From positions 1,255,979-1,319,978 of the forward strand of contig JAFLCX010000002.1 of assembly GCA_017302635.1 (NCBI GenBank): a stretch of DNA of 64,000 nucleotides. The letters run 5' to 3'. The translations under genes and the position numbers were made by a program. The notes under the pieces were generated by a model. The model had not been told where the DNA came from. It searched no databases and saw nothing but the letters and a program-made list of their open reading frames with translations. This document shows positions 26,424-35,399 of this stretch, piece after piece; the first letter of the stretch is position 1, and each line of letters begins with the position of its first letter. Source of the stretch: Hyphomicrobiales bacterium. Its GTDB lineage: Bacteria; Pseudomonadota; Alphaproteobacteria; Rhizobiales; Beijerinckiaceae.

Positions 26424-27358
26424 CCGCCCCACCCGCTGATATCCTCCGTCGTGCCCAAGCTCACGGCCTCAGCGCCCGCCACGGCGCGCCTGGCGAGGCC
26501 CGCGAGCACCTTGCCCGAGCCGCATTCAACAAAGCGCGTCACGCCCGCCTGCCCGAGCCAGATCATGCTTTCGCGCCAGCGCACCGAGCCGGTGACCTGC
26601 GCCACGAGATGCTGGCGGATCGCTTCCGGATCGCTGACCGGGCTGGCCGTGACATTCGCGATGAGCGGCACGTTCGGTGCGCGGATTGTGGCACCCGCGA
26701 GCGCCTCGCGCATCCGCTCGGCCGCAGGTTGCATCAGCGAGGAATGGAAGGGCGCCGAAACGGGGAGCGGCAGCGCGCGCTTCACGCCCTTCGCCTTGGC
26801 GATCTCGATCGCGCGGTCGATTGCGCCCTTGTGACCGGAAAGCACGACCTGCCCGCCACCATTGTCGTTGGCCACGTCGCAAACCTCGCCCTGCCCTGCT
26901 TCCTTCGCGATTTCGCTCGCGAGGTCCCATTCCGCGCCGATCAGCGCGCACATGCCGCCCTGCCCCACCGGAACCGCCGCCTGCATCGCATCGCCCCGGA
27001 TGCGCAGAAGCTTCGCCGTGTCGGAAATCGTGAGCGCACCAGCGGCTGCGAGCGCGGAATATTCGCCGAGGCTATGCCCCGCGACGAAATCGGCGGACTT
27101 CGCGAGATCGAGCCCCTTCTCGGCCTCCAGCACGCGGATCACGGCGAGCGAAACCGCCATCAAAGCGGGCTGGGCGTTGGCCGTGAGGGTGAGCTGATCC
27201 TCCGGCCCCTCGAACATCAGGGACGAGAGCTTCTGCCCCAGAGCTGCATCCACCTCCTCGAATACCGCGCGCGCCGCAGCGAAATTCTCGGCCAGCGATT
27301 TCCCCATGCCGACGGCCTGGGAACCCTGTCCGGGGAAGAGAAAGGCAGTTTTGGTCAT
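26420..27358 (-). CDS. fabD: Malonyl-CoA:ACP transacylase
   Basis: Loads malonate onto acyl carrier protein. The 312-residue protein begins TAFLFPGQGSQAVGMG, contains the nucleophile serine in GHSLGEYSA, the conserved arginine further on and the catalytic histidine in VSAPFHSSLM. It heads the minus-strand fabD-(membrane protein)-fabG-acpP-fabF cluster and is divergent from rpsF. Confidence 0.96.
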   Translation of the reverse strand: MTKTAFLFPGQGSQAVGMGKSLAENFAAARAVFEEVDAALGQKLSSLMFEGPEDQLTLTANAQPALMAVSLAVIRVLEAEKGLDLAKSADFVAGHSLGEYSALAAAGALTISDTAKLLRIRGDAMQAAVPVGQGGMCALIGAEWDLASEIAKEAGQGEVCDVANDNGGGQVVLSGHKGAIDRAIEIAKAKGVKRALPLPVSAPFHSSLMQPAAERMREALAGATIRAPNVPLIANVTASPVSDPEAIRQHLVAQVTGSVRWRESMIWLGQAGVTRFVECGSGKVLAGLARRAVAGAEAVSLGTTEDISGWGG

Positions 27359-27407
27359 GTTCGATACCCCGTTTGGCGAAATTCAGCCTCTTGGCCGGGC
27401 AATGGGC

Positions 27408-27450
27408 GGGGTTTCACGCGAAGTCAAGCGGCCGAAAGCCGCGAAACCCC
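27408..27450. repeat. Inverted repeat between fabD and rpsF
   Basis: GGGGTTTC (27408-27415) pairs with GAAACCCC (27443-27450), and the inner GCG (27418-27420) with CGC (27440-27442). The loop is about 19 bases. No T-run follows. It sits just upstream of the candidate rpsF -35 box and could be a regulator site. Confidence 0.5.
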
Positions 27451-27478
27451 TTGCTCCTCGCCCAAAAACCTGTATCAA
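27451..27478 (+). promoter_or_regulatory. Candidate sigma-70-type promoter for rpsF-rpsR
   Basis: TTGCTC at 27451-27456 and TATCAA at 27473-27478 are separated by 16 bases, on the correct strand about 180 bases upstream of rpsF. Matches are four of six at both boxes, so this is a weak prediction. Confidence 0.3.
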
Positions 27479-27659
27479 GCCCGCTTCCGATTGGCCGGTG
27501 GCTGAACGGAGGGTTCCGGTTTTTCCGGAGCAGAGGGTTGAAGCCTCGTCCTCCCGTGTCAACGCCTTCGTGATTTCTTGCGGGCCTCCAAGGCTCGAAG
27601 GGCTTCGCGCCGACGGATATCCTGCTCCCCCGGGAGCGCATTGAGAAGGCTACAAGCGA

Positions 27660-28094
27660 ATGGCTTTGTACGAGCACGTGTTCCTGGCACGCCAGGATGT
27701 CACGGCCCAGCAGGTCGAAGCGATGACGGAAAGCTACAAGGCTGTCATCGAATCGAAGGGCGGCGCCGTGACCAAGGTGGAATATTGGGGGCTGAAATCC
27801 CTCGCGTTCCGCATCAAGAAGAACCGCAAGGCGCATTATGCGCTGTTCAACATTTCCGCCCCGGCTGCGGCGATCACCGAGATGGAGCGCCAGATGCGCA
27901 TCTCGGAAGACATCCTGCGCTTCATGACCGTGCGTGTGGAAGAGCTGGAAGACGGCCCCTCCGTGATGCTCCAGCGCCGGGATCGCGACCGCGATGACGA
28001 GCGTGGCGATCGTGGCGGCCGGGATGACCGCCCGCGTCGTCGCGAGCGTGAAGATGTGGATGTGGCCGACGAGGCCTCCGAGGAGGAAGTCTGA
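27660..28094 (+). CDS. rpsF: 30S ribosomal protein S6
   Basis: A 144-residue small-subunit protein that pairs with S18 on the platform of the 30S subunit. It starts [14 protein letters not shown] and contains the family core [19 protein letters not shown] and [10 protein letters not shown]. Beyond about residue 100 there is a long charged tail rich in arginine, aspartate and glutamate ([12 protein letters not shown]), usual for alphaproteobacterial S6. GAGAAGG precedes the ATG. Its stop overlaps the rpsR start (TGATG). Confidence 0.97.
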   Translation: MALYEHVFLARQDVTAQQVEAMTESYKAVIESKGGAVTKVEYWGLKSLAFRIKKNRKAHYALFNISAPAAAITEMERQMRISEDILRFMTVRVEELEDGPSVMLQRRDRDRDDERGDRGGRDDRPRRREREDVDVADEASEEEV

Positions 28095-28330
28095 TGAGCC
28101 AGCCCGCACGCCGCCCCTTCTTCCGCCGCCGCAAATCCTGCCCGTTCACGGGCAATGGCGCTCCGAAGATCGACTACAAGGACGTGAAGCTCCTCTCGCG
28201 CTATATTTCCGAGCGCGGCAAGATCGTTCCGTCCCGCATCACGGCCGTCTCGGCCAAGAAGCAGCGCGATCTCGCCCAGGCGATCAAGCGCGCCCGCTTC
28301 CTCGGCCTGCTGCCTTTCGTGATCAAGTAA
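28094..28330 (+). CDS. rpsR: 30S ribosomal protein S18
   Basis: A 78-residue protein that binds S6 and 16S rRNA. It has the typical basic N-terminus [13 protein letters not shown], then [25 protein letters not shown] and the ending [12 protein letters not shown]. The start is coupled to rpsF. A terminator hairpin follows directly. Confidence 0.98.
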   Translation: MSQPARRPFFRRRKSCPFTGNGAPKIDYKDVKLLSRYISERGKIVPSRITAVSAKKQRDLAQAIKRARFLGLLPFVIK

Positions 28331-28343
28331 GCAGAATCAACGC

Positions 28344-28371
28344 CCCGGCAGGCTCGCCTGCCGGGTTTCTT
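28344..28371 (+). terminator. Rho-independent terminator after rpsR
   Basis: CCCGGCAGG and CCTGCCGGG flank a CTCG loop and are followed by TTTCTTT, beginning 14 bases after the rpsR stop. Confidence 0.8.
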
Positions 28372-28393
28372 TCGAGGTTCCAATACCAATCGG

Positions 28394-28468
28394 CCGGGCG
28401 GTTGAAATCCGTTCGGTCAGGCTGAAACGAAACCCGCCGCCTCACGGATTTTCGTTTCTAACCGCCGG
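28394..28468. repeat. Imperfect long inverted repeat upstream of the DUF2232 gene
   Basis: GCGGTT (28398-28403) followed by GAAATCCG (28404-28411) is mirrored by CGGATTTT (28445-28452) and AACCGC (28460-28465). One arm has an eight-base insertion. It fills most of the gap between the rpsR terminator and the next gene. No known element is recognised. Confidence 0.4.
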
Positions 28469-28498
28469 CAGATGCCGGTTTCGGGACAGCTCAGGTTG

Positions 28499-29440
28499 AT
28501 GACACAGGCAATCTTCCTTGCAGGCCTTGCGGGCTTTGCTTCGGCGCTCCTCTCGGGGATGTTGACGCCAGGAACGATGTCGCTTGCCTTCCTGTTCTTT
28601 GTCGCGCCGATGCCGCTGTTTCTGGCCGGGTTCGCGTGGCATCCGCTGGTGGCCGCCCTGGCCGGACTGTTCGGCGCGATCCTGATCGATCTTGCAACGG
28701 GCGACCGCAGCGCAATCGCCTTTGCGAGCATCATGGCCCTTCCGGCTTTTTCCATGAGCGCAATGGCGGAGCGGATTTTCGCGAGCCCGGATCGATCATT
28801 GGCCAAGGACGGGATATCGACTGGCCAGATTGCGCTGGCCGCGACGATGTATATCGCGCTTGTGGTGGTCGCTTCGGCCATATGGATCGAACCGGATTAC
28901 GCCGCCTTCATGCAAAGGCTCCGCACTTTTGTCGTCGAGGGCCTGCGTCTGATGGCAACACCGGGAAGCCCGCTGGCGAACGATCCGGCGACGCTCGCCC
29001 GTTTTGCCGATCTGATGACCGCAATCATGCTGCCCATGTCGGGGCTCGTCATCGTCGCGATGCTTGCGCTCTCGGCCGGGCTTGGCGCGATCGTTGCCGA
29101 GCGTTCGGGCCGGATGGCCTTCCCCAAGCCGTCTTTCAATGCCTTCCGCCTGCCAGGCGGCAGCCTGATCCTGTTCGGTGCGGCTCTGCTGATCAGCCTC
29201 TGGGGCGGCTATCTCAGCGTCTTCGCCGAAATTGTCGCGCTGGGCATGGCACTTTTCCTGATGCTTCAGGGCATGGCGGTGCTTCACACCCGCTTGCAGG
29301 GCAACGCCTCGCGCGGATTTCTTCTCGCGGCGGCCTGGGCTTCTGTTCTCGTTTTTGGCTTTCCGGCTCTGCTTTTTGTCGGCGCCGGCATTGCCGATCA
29401 CCTTCTCGACCTGCGCAGCCGCAAGGGCACAGGCGGATAA
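28499..29440 (+). CDS. DUF2232 family membrane protein
   Basis: A 313-residue integral membrane protein with about eight helices, placed between rpsR and rplI as is typical in Alphaproteobacteria. The N-terminal pattern of short helices broken by glycine and proline ([28 protein letters not shown]) fits DUF2232, a YybS-like family. Function is unknown. The ATG at 28499 follows CAGG; an in-frame ATG at 28472 is possible. It lies 37 bases before rplI. Confidence 0.8.
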   Translation: MTQAIFLAGLAGFASALLSGMLTPGTMSLAFLFFVAPMPLFLAGFAWHPLVAALAGLFGAILIDLATGDRSAIAFASIMALPAFSMSAMAERIFASPDRSLAKDGISTGQIALAATMYIALVVVASAIWIEPDYAAFMQRLRTFVVEGLRLMATPGSPLANDPATLARFADLMTAIMLPMSGLVIVAMLALSAGLGAIVAERSGRMAFPKPSFNAFRLPGGSLILFGAALLISLWGGYLSVFAEIVALGMALFLMLQGMAVLHTRLQGNASRGFLLAAAWASVLVFGFPALLFVGAGIADHLLDLRSRKGTGG

Positions 29441-29477
29441 TCTCAACCAAAATTCGAACAACCAACGGAGACTGACA

Positions 29478-30044
29478 ATGGAAGTTATTCTGCTCGAACG
29501 CGTGGCCAAGCTTGGCCAGATGGGAGATGTGGTGAAGGTGAAGGACGGCTATGCCCGCAACTTCCTGCTGCCGCGTCACAAGGCCCTGCGCGCCACCGAA
29601 GCCAACAAGTCGAAATTTGCCGAGCAGCGCGCGCAGCTCGAAGCGAACAACCTCGCCCGCAAGAAAGACGCCGAAGCCGTGGCTGCCAAGCTTGATGGCC
29701 AGAGCTTCACGCTGATCCGTCAGGCTGGCGAATCGGGCGTTCTCTACGGGTCCGTCTCGGCGCGTGACCTTTCGGATTCCATCACTGCCGGCGGTTTCAC
29801 CGTTTCGCGCGGCCAGATCGCGCTCGAAACCCCGATCAAGACGCTCGGCCTGCACAAGGTCGCGGTGGTGCTGCATCCGGAAGTCTCGGCCAGCGTGACG
29901 GCGAATGTCGCCCGCTCGCCGGAAGAGGCCGAGCGCCAGGCGCGGGGCGAGAACGTGCTGGCGCGCGAGGAAGACAGCCTTGACGATCTCGGTCTCGAGA
30001 TCGGCGCGGCTCTGGCCGAAGCCGGCCCGAACGCCGAGATGTGA
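29478..30044 (+). CDS. rplI: 50S ribosomal protein L9
   Basis: A 188-residue large-subunit protein. The rRNA-binding N-terminal domain reads [17 protein letters not shown] followed by [14 protein letters not shown] long helix follows, then the C-terminal domain with [13 protein letters not shown]. The C-terminus has an extra acidic tail past about residue 150, common in Rhizobiales. The start at 29478 is preceded by CGGAG; the earlier open frame overlaps DUF2232 coding and is not L9-like. Confidence 0.97.
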   Translation: MEVILLERVAKLGQMGDVVKVKDGYARNFLLPRHKALRATEANKSKFAEQRAQLEANNLARKKDAEAVAAKLDGQSFTLIRQAGESGVLYGSVSARDLSDSITAGGFTVSRGQIALETPIKTLGLHKVAVVLHPEVSASVTANVARSPEEAERQARGENVLAREEDSLDDLGLEIGAALAEAGPNAEM

Positions 30045-30128
30045 GCGGTCTGCGCACGGAAAAGTGTCAAGCCCTTACGGGGCGAAATATTTTTTGCCTG
30101 TGCGAATCTGTGGGAATCACAAAGAATG

Positions 30129-30156
30129 GACCTCCCGGAAACGGGGGGTCTTTTTT
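30129..30156 (+). terminator. Rho-independent terminator after rplI
   Basis: A nine-base stem (GACCTCCCG paired with CGGGGGGTC, with one G-T pair) is closed by a GAAA tetraloop and followed by TTTTTT. It lies about 85 bases past the rplI stop and ahead of dnaB, so dnaB probably has its own promoter. Confidence 0.85.
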
Positions 30157-30247
30157 GTTCTCGAAGTTTCCGGTTTGGCTGTGAGGGGTGACCGGTTCAA
30201 CCAGTCGCCAACCTCCCGCACCTGCAATGCCTTCGCCCGAGAAAATC

Positions 30248-31738
30248 ATGGTCGCCCTCGCCCGCCTTGCCCCGAATGTCGCGAACGACGATGCCGCGCT
30301 GCGGCTCGCCCCTCACAACCTCGAGGCAGAGCAGGCGCTGCTGGGTGCCGTGCTGATCAACAACGAGGCCTTCGATCGGGTCTCCGATTTTCTGCTGCCG
30401 GAGCATTTTTACGAGAAGATCCACGGCGCGATTTTCGACGTGATGGGCAAGCTTCTCAAGGCCGGGAAGGTCGCAACCCCGGTCACGATCAAGACCTACA
30501 TGCCGGATATCGATCTCGGCGGCCTCACGGTCTCGCAATACCTGCATCGCCTCGCCGCCGCTGCGACGACGGTCTCGAATGCCGGCGAATATGGCCGCGC
30601 GGTGCACGATCTCGCGCTTCGGCGCACGCTCATCACCATTGGCGAGGAGATGTCGGGCCGGGCTTATGACGCGCCGGTCGAGGAAGCCCCGCGCCAGCAG
30701 ATCGAGGAAGCAGAGCGCCGTCTCTATGCGCTGGCAGAGAGCGGGCGTTTCGAAGGCGGCTTCCAGAGCTTTTCGTCGGCCCTCACGCTCGCGATCAACA
30801 TGGCAAGCGAGGCCTACAAGCGCGATGGCGGCCTTTCGGGCACCGCCACGGGCCTGTCCGACCTCGACCAGCGCATGGGCGGCTTGCAGCGATCGGACCT
30901 CATCATCCTTGCCGGACGCCCCGGCATGGGCAAGACGGCGCTGGCGACCAACATCGCCTACAATATCGCGCGCGCCTGGCGCGGCGAGCGCCAGCCCGAT
31001 GGCACGATGAAAACCGTGAATGGCGGAATTGTCGGCTTCTTCTCGCTCGAAATGAGCGCCGAGCAGCTCGCGACCCGTATCATCGCTGAGCAATCCGGCG
31101 TACCTTCGTTCAAGATTCGCCGCGGAGATGTGAGCCCCGATGAGTTCGGCAAATTGCATCAGGCCGTGGCCGAGATGCAGACCATCCCGCTCCATATCGA
31201 CCAATCGGGCGGCATCTCGATCGCGCAGCTCGCGGCCCGCGCGCGACGCCTCAAGCGCCAGCACGGGCTCGATCTTCTGGTCGTTGACTATCTGCAGCTG
31301 CTCTCAGGCGCCTCAAAAAAGGGCGAAAACCGCGTGCAGGAGTTGACCGAGATCACCACCGGCATGAAAGCGCTCGCGAAGGAACTGAATGTTCCCATCA
31401 TCGCGCTCTCGCAGCTCTCGCGTCAGGTTGAGAGCCGCGACGATAAGCGCCCGCAACTCTCCGATCTGCGTGAGTCCGGCTCGATCGAGCAGGATGCCGA
31501 CGTCGTGATGTTCGTCTATCGCGAGGAATATTACCTCAACAACCGCGAGCCCAAGCCCGGCAGCGAAGACCATCTGAAATGGCAGCAGGAGATGGAGCGC
31601 GTGCACGGCAAGGCCGAGGTGATCATCGGCAAGCAGCGTCACGGTCCCACCGGCACCGTTCAGCTGCAATTCGAGGCGAATGTGACGCGCTTCTCCGATC
31701 TCGCGAAGGAAGATTACCTGCCGGAGCGGCTGGAATGA
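30248..31738 (+). CDS. dnaB: Replicative DNA helicase
   Basis: Unwinds DNA at the replication fork as a hexamer. The protein (496 residues from this start) has the N-terminal DnaB domain (LAPHNLEAEQALLGAVLINNEAF onward) and the RecA-like C-terminal domain with Walker A GRPGMGKTALA, the LLVVDYLQLL Walker B and the PIIALSQLSRQVE H4 segment. No intein is present. Alternative starts lie at 30227 (ATG) and 30188 (GTG); 30248 is chosen because GAGAA precedes it, but none has a strong Shine-Dalgarno. Its stop overlaps alr as ATGA. Confidence 0.95.
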   Translation: MVALARLAPNVANDDAALRLAPHNLEAEQALLGAVLINNEAFDRVSDFLLPEHFYEKIHGAIFDVMGKLLKAGKVATPVTIKTYMPDIDLGGLTVSQYLHRLAAAATTVSNAGEYGRAVHDLALRRTLITIGEEMSGRAYDAPVEEAPRQQIEEAERRLYALAESGRFEGGFQSFSSALTLAINMASEAYKRDGGLSGTATGLSDLDQRMGGLQRSDLIILAGRPGMGKTALATNIAYNIARAWRGERQPDGTMKTVNGGIVGFFSLEMSAEQLATRIIAEQSGVPSFKIRRGDVSPDEFGKLHQAVAEMQTIPLHIDQSGGISIAQLAARARRLKRQHGLDLLVVDYLQLLSGASKKGENRVQELTEITTGMKALAKELNVPIIALSQLSRQVESRDDKRPQLSDLRESGSIEQDADVVMFVYREEYYLNNREPKPGSEDHLKWQQEMERVHGKAEVIIGKQRHGPTGTVQLQFEANVTRFSDLAKEDYLPERLE

Positions 31739-32889
31739 GTCGCCTCGCCTCGCATGCGGCGCGACTGACCGTCGATCTCTCCGCACTTCAGGATAACTGG
31801 CGGCTTCTCAACGCCCGCAACGCGCCCGGCGCGGCTGGTGCCGTGATCAAGGCCGATGCCTACGGCATTGGGATTGAGGTGGCCGCGCCTGCCTTGCACA
31901 AGGCCGGATGCCGGACTTTCTTCGTCGCGCATGTTTCCGAAGCCGTTCGCGCCAGAGCGGCACTGCCGGAGGCAGAAATTTTCGTGCTGAACGGCCTCGC
32001 AGCGGGCGAAATCGACGTCTATGGCGCGGCGCGCCTTTCGCCAGTGCTCGGCTCGCTCGACGAAATCACCGCGTGGGAGGGCTATCGCGCCGCCAATCCC
32101 GCTGCCGAACCGGCCGCCCTGCATGTCGATACCGGCATGAACCGGCTCGGCATCCGCCCCGACATGCTTCGCGAACTGATCGCAAGCGGATATCTGCCCC
32201 GTGCGGATATCGGGCTGTTGATGAGCCATTTCGTGTCATCGGAAGTGGAGAATGATGCGGTAACCGCCCGGCAGATCGCGGAATTCGGCGCACTTGCGGA
32301 AGTGATTCAGGATGCTGAGAAAGCGATTCAGGTTGCGGGCAAATCGAATCACAGAACCCGTCTAAGTCTTTGCAATTCCTCGGGTCATTTCACTTTGGCT
32401 GCTGGGAGATACAATCTCTCGCGACCGGGCTACGCTCTCTATGGAGGCAACCCGACACCGGGAAAGAAGAACCCCATGCGGCAGGTGATCCGCCTCGAAG
32501 CACCGGTCATTCAGGTGCTTCGCGTCCCGGCCAGCGAGACAGTCGGTTACTCGTCGAATTTCGTGGCGATGCGCGACAGCGTGATCGCGACCCTTTCCTG
32601 CGGCTATGCCGATGGCTACCCGCGCAATGGTGGTTCGAAGCCTTCGCGTGCGGGCGGCTATGCGATCATCGCCGGGCATGAATGCCCGTTCGCCGGCAAT
32701 GTCTCGATGGATCTGATCACGCTCGATATCACCCATCTGCCGGAAGGCAGCGTGAAAGCGGGCGACTACGCCTTGCTCATCGGCGACGGACTCGACATCG
32801 ACCGTGTCGGCGCATCGGCGGGAACCATCGGTTATGAAATCCTCACCAATCTGGGGCGGCGCTACGAGCGAATAGCGGCGGGTGTGTGA
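31735..32889 (+). CDS. alr: Alanine racemase
   Basis: Makes D-alanine for peptidoglycan, using PLP. The 384-residue protein carries the PLP lysine K39 in AVIKADAYGIG and the second catalytic tyrosine in the C-terminal region around SCGYADGYPR. The VDTGMNRLG block is also conserved. The start is fixed by overlap with the dnaB stop; the dnaB-alr-radA order is common in the group. Its TGA abuts the stop of the small antiparallel gene that follows. Confidence 0.94.
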   Translation: MSRLASHAARLTVDLSALQDNWRLLNARNAPGAAGAVIKADAYGIGIEVAAPALHKAGCRTFFVAHVSEAVRARAALPEAEIFVLNGLAAGEIDVYGAARLSPVLGSLDEITAWEGYRAANPAAEPAALHVDTGMNRLGIRPDMLRELIASGYLPRADIGLLMSHFVSSEVENDAVTARQIAEFGALAEVIQDAEKAIQVAGKSNHRTRLSLCNSSGHFTLAAGRYNLSRPGYALYGGNPTPGKKNPMRQVIRLEAPVIQVLRVPASETVGYSSNFVAMRDSVIATLSCGYADGYPRNGGSKPSRAGGYAIIAGHECPFAGNVSMDLITLDITHLPEGSVKAGDYALLIGDGLDIDRVGASAGTIGYEILTNLGRRYERIAAGV

Positions 32890-33066
32890 TCAAGCGAGCT
32901 TGTCGAGCATCTGCGAATAGGGGAGCGCTGCGCGCCCCTCTGCTCCGGCTGCGGCAACTGCGACGAGTGCCGCCGCATTGGCGCCCATCTCCTGCGCGGC
33001 TTTCAGCACGGCGACGCTGGCGGTCATCGCCGCATTCATGGCGGGTGCTGCTGCGACACTGGACAT
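32890..33066 (-). CDS. Small alanine-rich protein, 58 residues, unknown function
   Basis: A short gene on the opposite strand between alr and radA. The evidence for it is a textbook ribosome-binding site: AGGAGGAGC six bases before the ATG. The protein is MSSVAAAPAMNAAMTASVAV followed by LKAAQEMGANAAALV, a largely helical amphipathic sequence with a C-terminal SQMLDKLA. It faintly resembles small YjfB-type putative motility proteins, but I would not assign that. It has no signal peptide or transmembrane segment. Its stop and the alr stop are back to back (TGATCA). Confidence 0.6.
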   Translation of the reverse strand: MSSVAAAPAMNAAMTASVAVLKAAQEMGANAAALVAVAAAGAEGRAALPYSQMLDKLA

Positions 33067-33188
33067 GAAAGCTCCTCCTGCTGCGTTTCCTCGTGGATTC
33101 CAGGTCATATTGCCTGAATTCCTTTGCCGCTTGGTGTCTCGGGTCGCTAAAGTTTGATCCAACCGAATCCCCGCTGCCCGGAGTGCTC

Positions 33189-34598
33189 TTGGCCAAACGA
33201 TCCTCGACTTTCGCCTGTCAGGCCTGTGGCGCGGTTTACCAGCGCTGGCAGGGCAAATGCGATGCCTGCGGTGAATGGAACTCGATCGCCGAGGAGAGTT
33301 CGGCTGCGGCCTCCGCCGCCCCGGTTGCAGCGGGTGGGGCGCGGCTGAAAAAGGGCCGGACCTTCGCACTCGAGAACCTCCAGGGCGAGGCGATGGATGC
33401 CCCTCGCACGCCGTCGGGCATTGCCGAGCTCGATCGCGTCACGGGCGGCGGTTTCGTGAAAGGCTCGGTGATCCTGCTTGGTGGTGAGCCGGGCATCGGG
33501 AAATCGACGCTTCTCATTCAGGCCGCTGCCGCGATCGCCCGCAAAGGTGCGCGGGCGGTTTACATCTCGGGTGAGGAGAGTGCCGGGCAGGTGCGACTGC
33601 GCGCGCAGCGCCTCGGCCTTCAGGATGCGCCGGTGGAACTCGCCGCAGAGACCAGCGTCGAGGATATTCTCGCCACCCTGAGCCAAGGCGCCCCTCCCCG
33701 CCTCGTGATCATCGATTCGATCCAGACCATGTGGACCGAAGCCGCCGAGGCCGCGCCCGGAACGGTGACGCAAGTGCGCGCGGCGGCGCAGGGGCTCATC
33801 CGTTTTGCAAAGGGCTCTGGCGCTGCGATCATTCTCGTCGGGCATGTCACGAAGGATGGCCAGATCGCCGGGCCGCGCGTGGTCGAGCACATGGTCGATG
33901 CCGTGATGAGCTTCGAGGGCGATGCCGGGCATCATTTCCGCATCCTGCGTGCGGTGAAGAACCGCTTCGGTGCAACGGATGAAATCGGCGTGTTCGAAAT
34001 GGGCGGCGAAGGTCTGGTTGAAGTTCCCAACCCCTCGGCGCTCTTCCTCGGCGCGCGCGACGCAAAAGTGAGCGGCACGGCAGTCTTTGCCGGAATGGAA
34101 GGCACACGGCCGCTGCTTATCGAAATTCAGGCGCTGGTGACACCCTCCGCGCTCGGCACGCCGCGCCGCGCGGTGGTGGGGTGGGATACGAGCCGCCTCG
34201 CGATGGTGATCGCCGTGCTGGAAGCGCGCGCCGGAGTGCGCCTCGCGATGCACGATGTCTACATGAACGTCGCGGGTGGCTTTCGTATCATGGAGCCTGC
34301 GGCTGACCTGGCCGTCGCGGCAGCTCTGGTCTCCTCGATGGTCGATATCCCCATCCCGCCGGAAATGACGCTGTTCGGCGAAGTGAGCCTCTCGGGGCTC
34401 GTGCGCCCGGTGCCGCAGGCCGCCGCGCGGCTCAAGGAGGCTGCCAAACTCGGTTTCTCCGAAGCCATGCTGCCGGATGGTCTGCAGGATGCTGCCGGCA
34501 AGACCGGACTCACCTTGCATCCCATGCGCCAGATTGCCGATCTTGTCGCCGAAATTGCCGGCGGCAAGGGCAATCCGAAACGCTCGGCGCGGATCTAA
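33189..34598 (+). CDS. radA: DNA repair protein RadA
   Basis: A RecA-related ATPase that promotes branch migration in recombination. The 469-residue protein has an N-terminal zinc finger (C10, C13, C24, C27 in CQACGAVYQRWQGKCDACG), Walker A GGEPGIGKST, the RadA-specific KNRFG motif and a Lon-like C-terminal domain. The TTG at 33189 is chosen as start because GGAG lies five bases before it and many relatives begin at this AKR position; a GTG two codons earlier is the alternative. It is followed by a repeat and cvpA. Confidence 0.94.
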   Translation: MAKRSSTFACQACGAVYQRWQGKCDACGEWNSIAEESSAAASAAPVAAGGARLKKGRTFALENLQGEAMDAPRTPSGIAELDRVTGGGFVKGSVILLGGEPGIGKSTLLIQAAAAIARKGARAVYISGEESAGQVRLRAQRLGLQDAPVELAAETSVEDILATLSQGAPPRLVIIDSIQTMWTEAAEAAPGTVTQVRAAAQGLIRFAKGSGAAIILVGHVTKDGQIAGPRVVEHMVDAVMSFEGDAGHHFRILRAVKNRFGATDEIGVFEMGGEGLVEVPNPSALFLGARDAKVSGTAVFAGMEGTRPLLIEIQALVTPSALGTPRRAVVGWDTSRLAMVIAVLEARAGVRLAMHDVYMNVAGGFRIMEPAADLAVAAALVSSMVDIPIPPEMTLFGEVSLSGLVRPVPQAAARLKEAAKLGFSEAMLPDGLQDAAGKTGLTLHPMRQIADLVAEIAGGKGNPKRSARI

Positions 34599-34631
34599 CC
34601 GTTGAGGGGCGCTCTTTGTCTCATATTTATC

Positions 34632-34676
34632 GCATGTTTTCTTCGAAAAACCGGTGCCCACTTTTTCGAAACATGC
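34632..34676 (+). repeat. Hairpin repeat, copy 2 of 5
   Basis: Between radA and cvpA. Outer arms GCATGT and ACATGC, a four-base bulge on the 5' side, then a nine-base inner stem TTCGAAAAA/TTTTTCGAA around the 11-nt loop CCGGTGCCCAC. Stem bases differ from copy 1 but remain paired. Confidence 0.88.
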
Positions 34677-34765
34677 TCTAGCGGGGTGACGAAGCGGAAC
34701 CGAGCCGTTATATGCGGGGTCGCGGTTCCGAGTAGAGCGCCGCTCCGCGGCCTGAGGGAGTATTC

Positions 34766-35350
34766 ATGCCGGTCACCATTCTTGATCTCGTCGTCATTGG
34801 CATCGTTGTGCTTTCAGGCCTTTTGGCGATGGTCAGGGGTTTCACCCGCGAAGTGCTCGCCATTGCCTCATGGGCGGTCGCGGCCGTGGTCGCATATTTT
34901 CTCTATCCGCAGGCAGCGCCCTATGTGGTGCAATACATTGCCAAGCAACCACCGCTGCTGGTGAATGGCCTCGCCTTTGGCGGCGTGTTTCTCGGCACGT
35001 TGATGATCTCGTACATCATCACCTCCAAACTCTCGGATTTCATTCTCGACAGCCGCATCGGAGCGCTCGATCGCACGCTCGGCTTCCTGTTCGGTGCGGC
35101 GCGCGGCTTCCTGCTGGCCATCATCGGTTTCGGCTTTTTCTCGTGGCTGGTGAACGAGAAGCAGCAGCCGCAATGGGTGGCCGATGCTAAATTCCGCCCG
35201 GTCCTCACTTCCAGCTGGGACCGCCTGAAAGCGCTTCTGCCGGAAAATCTCGACGAATCGATCGCGTCGCCGCTCAAGAAGGCCACCGAGGAATTCAAGC
35301 AATCGGCTCCCGGTGCGCCCGCACCTGATGCGCCCCAGACCAGACCGTAA
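34766..35350 (+). CDS. cvpA: CvpA family inner-membrane protein
   Basis: A 194-residue protein with four N-terminal transmembrane helices (roughly 5-130), beginning TILDLVVIGIVVLSGLLAMVRGFTRE, the CvpA signature, followed by a cytoplasmic tail rich in alanine and proline. In E. coli cvpA lies upstream of purF and is linked to colicin V production and envelope stress; the same pairing occurs here. GAGGGAG precedes the ATG. Confidence 0.92.
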   Translation: MPVTILDLVVIGIVVLSGLLAMVRGFTREVLAIASWAVAAVVAYFLYPQAAPYVVQYIAKQPPLLVNGLAFGGVFLGTLMISYIITSKLSDFILDSRIGALDRTLGFLFGAARGFLLAIIGFGFFSWLVNEKQQPQWVADAKFRPVLTSSWDRLKALLPENLDESIASPLKKATEEFKQSAPGAPAPDAPQTRP

Positions 35351-35399
35351 CTCTGCCTGAACGACCGCGCCGTTACTGATGATCGAGGGACATTCGGAC

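Larger units (their letters stand above)
27359..27659. other. Divergent fabD-rpsF intergenic region
   Basis: A 301-base gene-free stretch. It holds an inverted repeat (27408-27450) and a candidate rpsF promoter (27451-27478). The last 60 bases form the rpsF leader, with GAGAAGG as its likely Shine-Dalgarno. Short open frames across it have no ribosome-binding site and no recognisable protein. Confidence 0.6.

Noticed and set aside
27408..27450. Possible sixth member of the hairpin-repeat family (shares TTCACGCGAA)
   Set aside because: It lacks the GCAT/ATGC outer arms and the CCGGNNNCCAC loop, so the shared decamer is probably chance.
33147..34661. A 504-residue minus-strand frame opposite radA
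   Set aside because: Antisense shadow of RadA, with no ribosome-binding site or domain.
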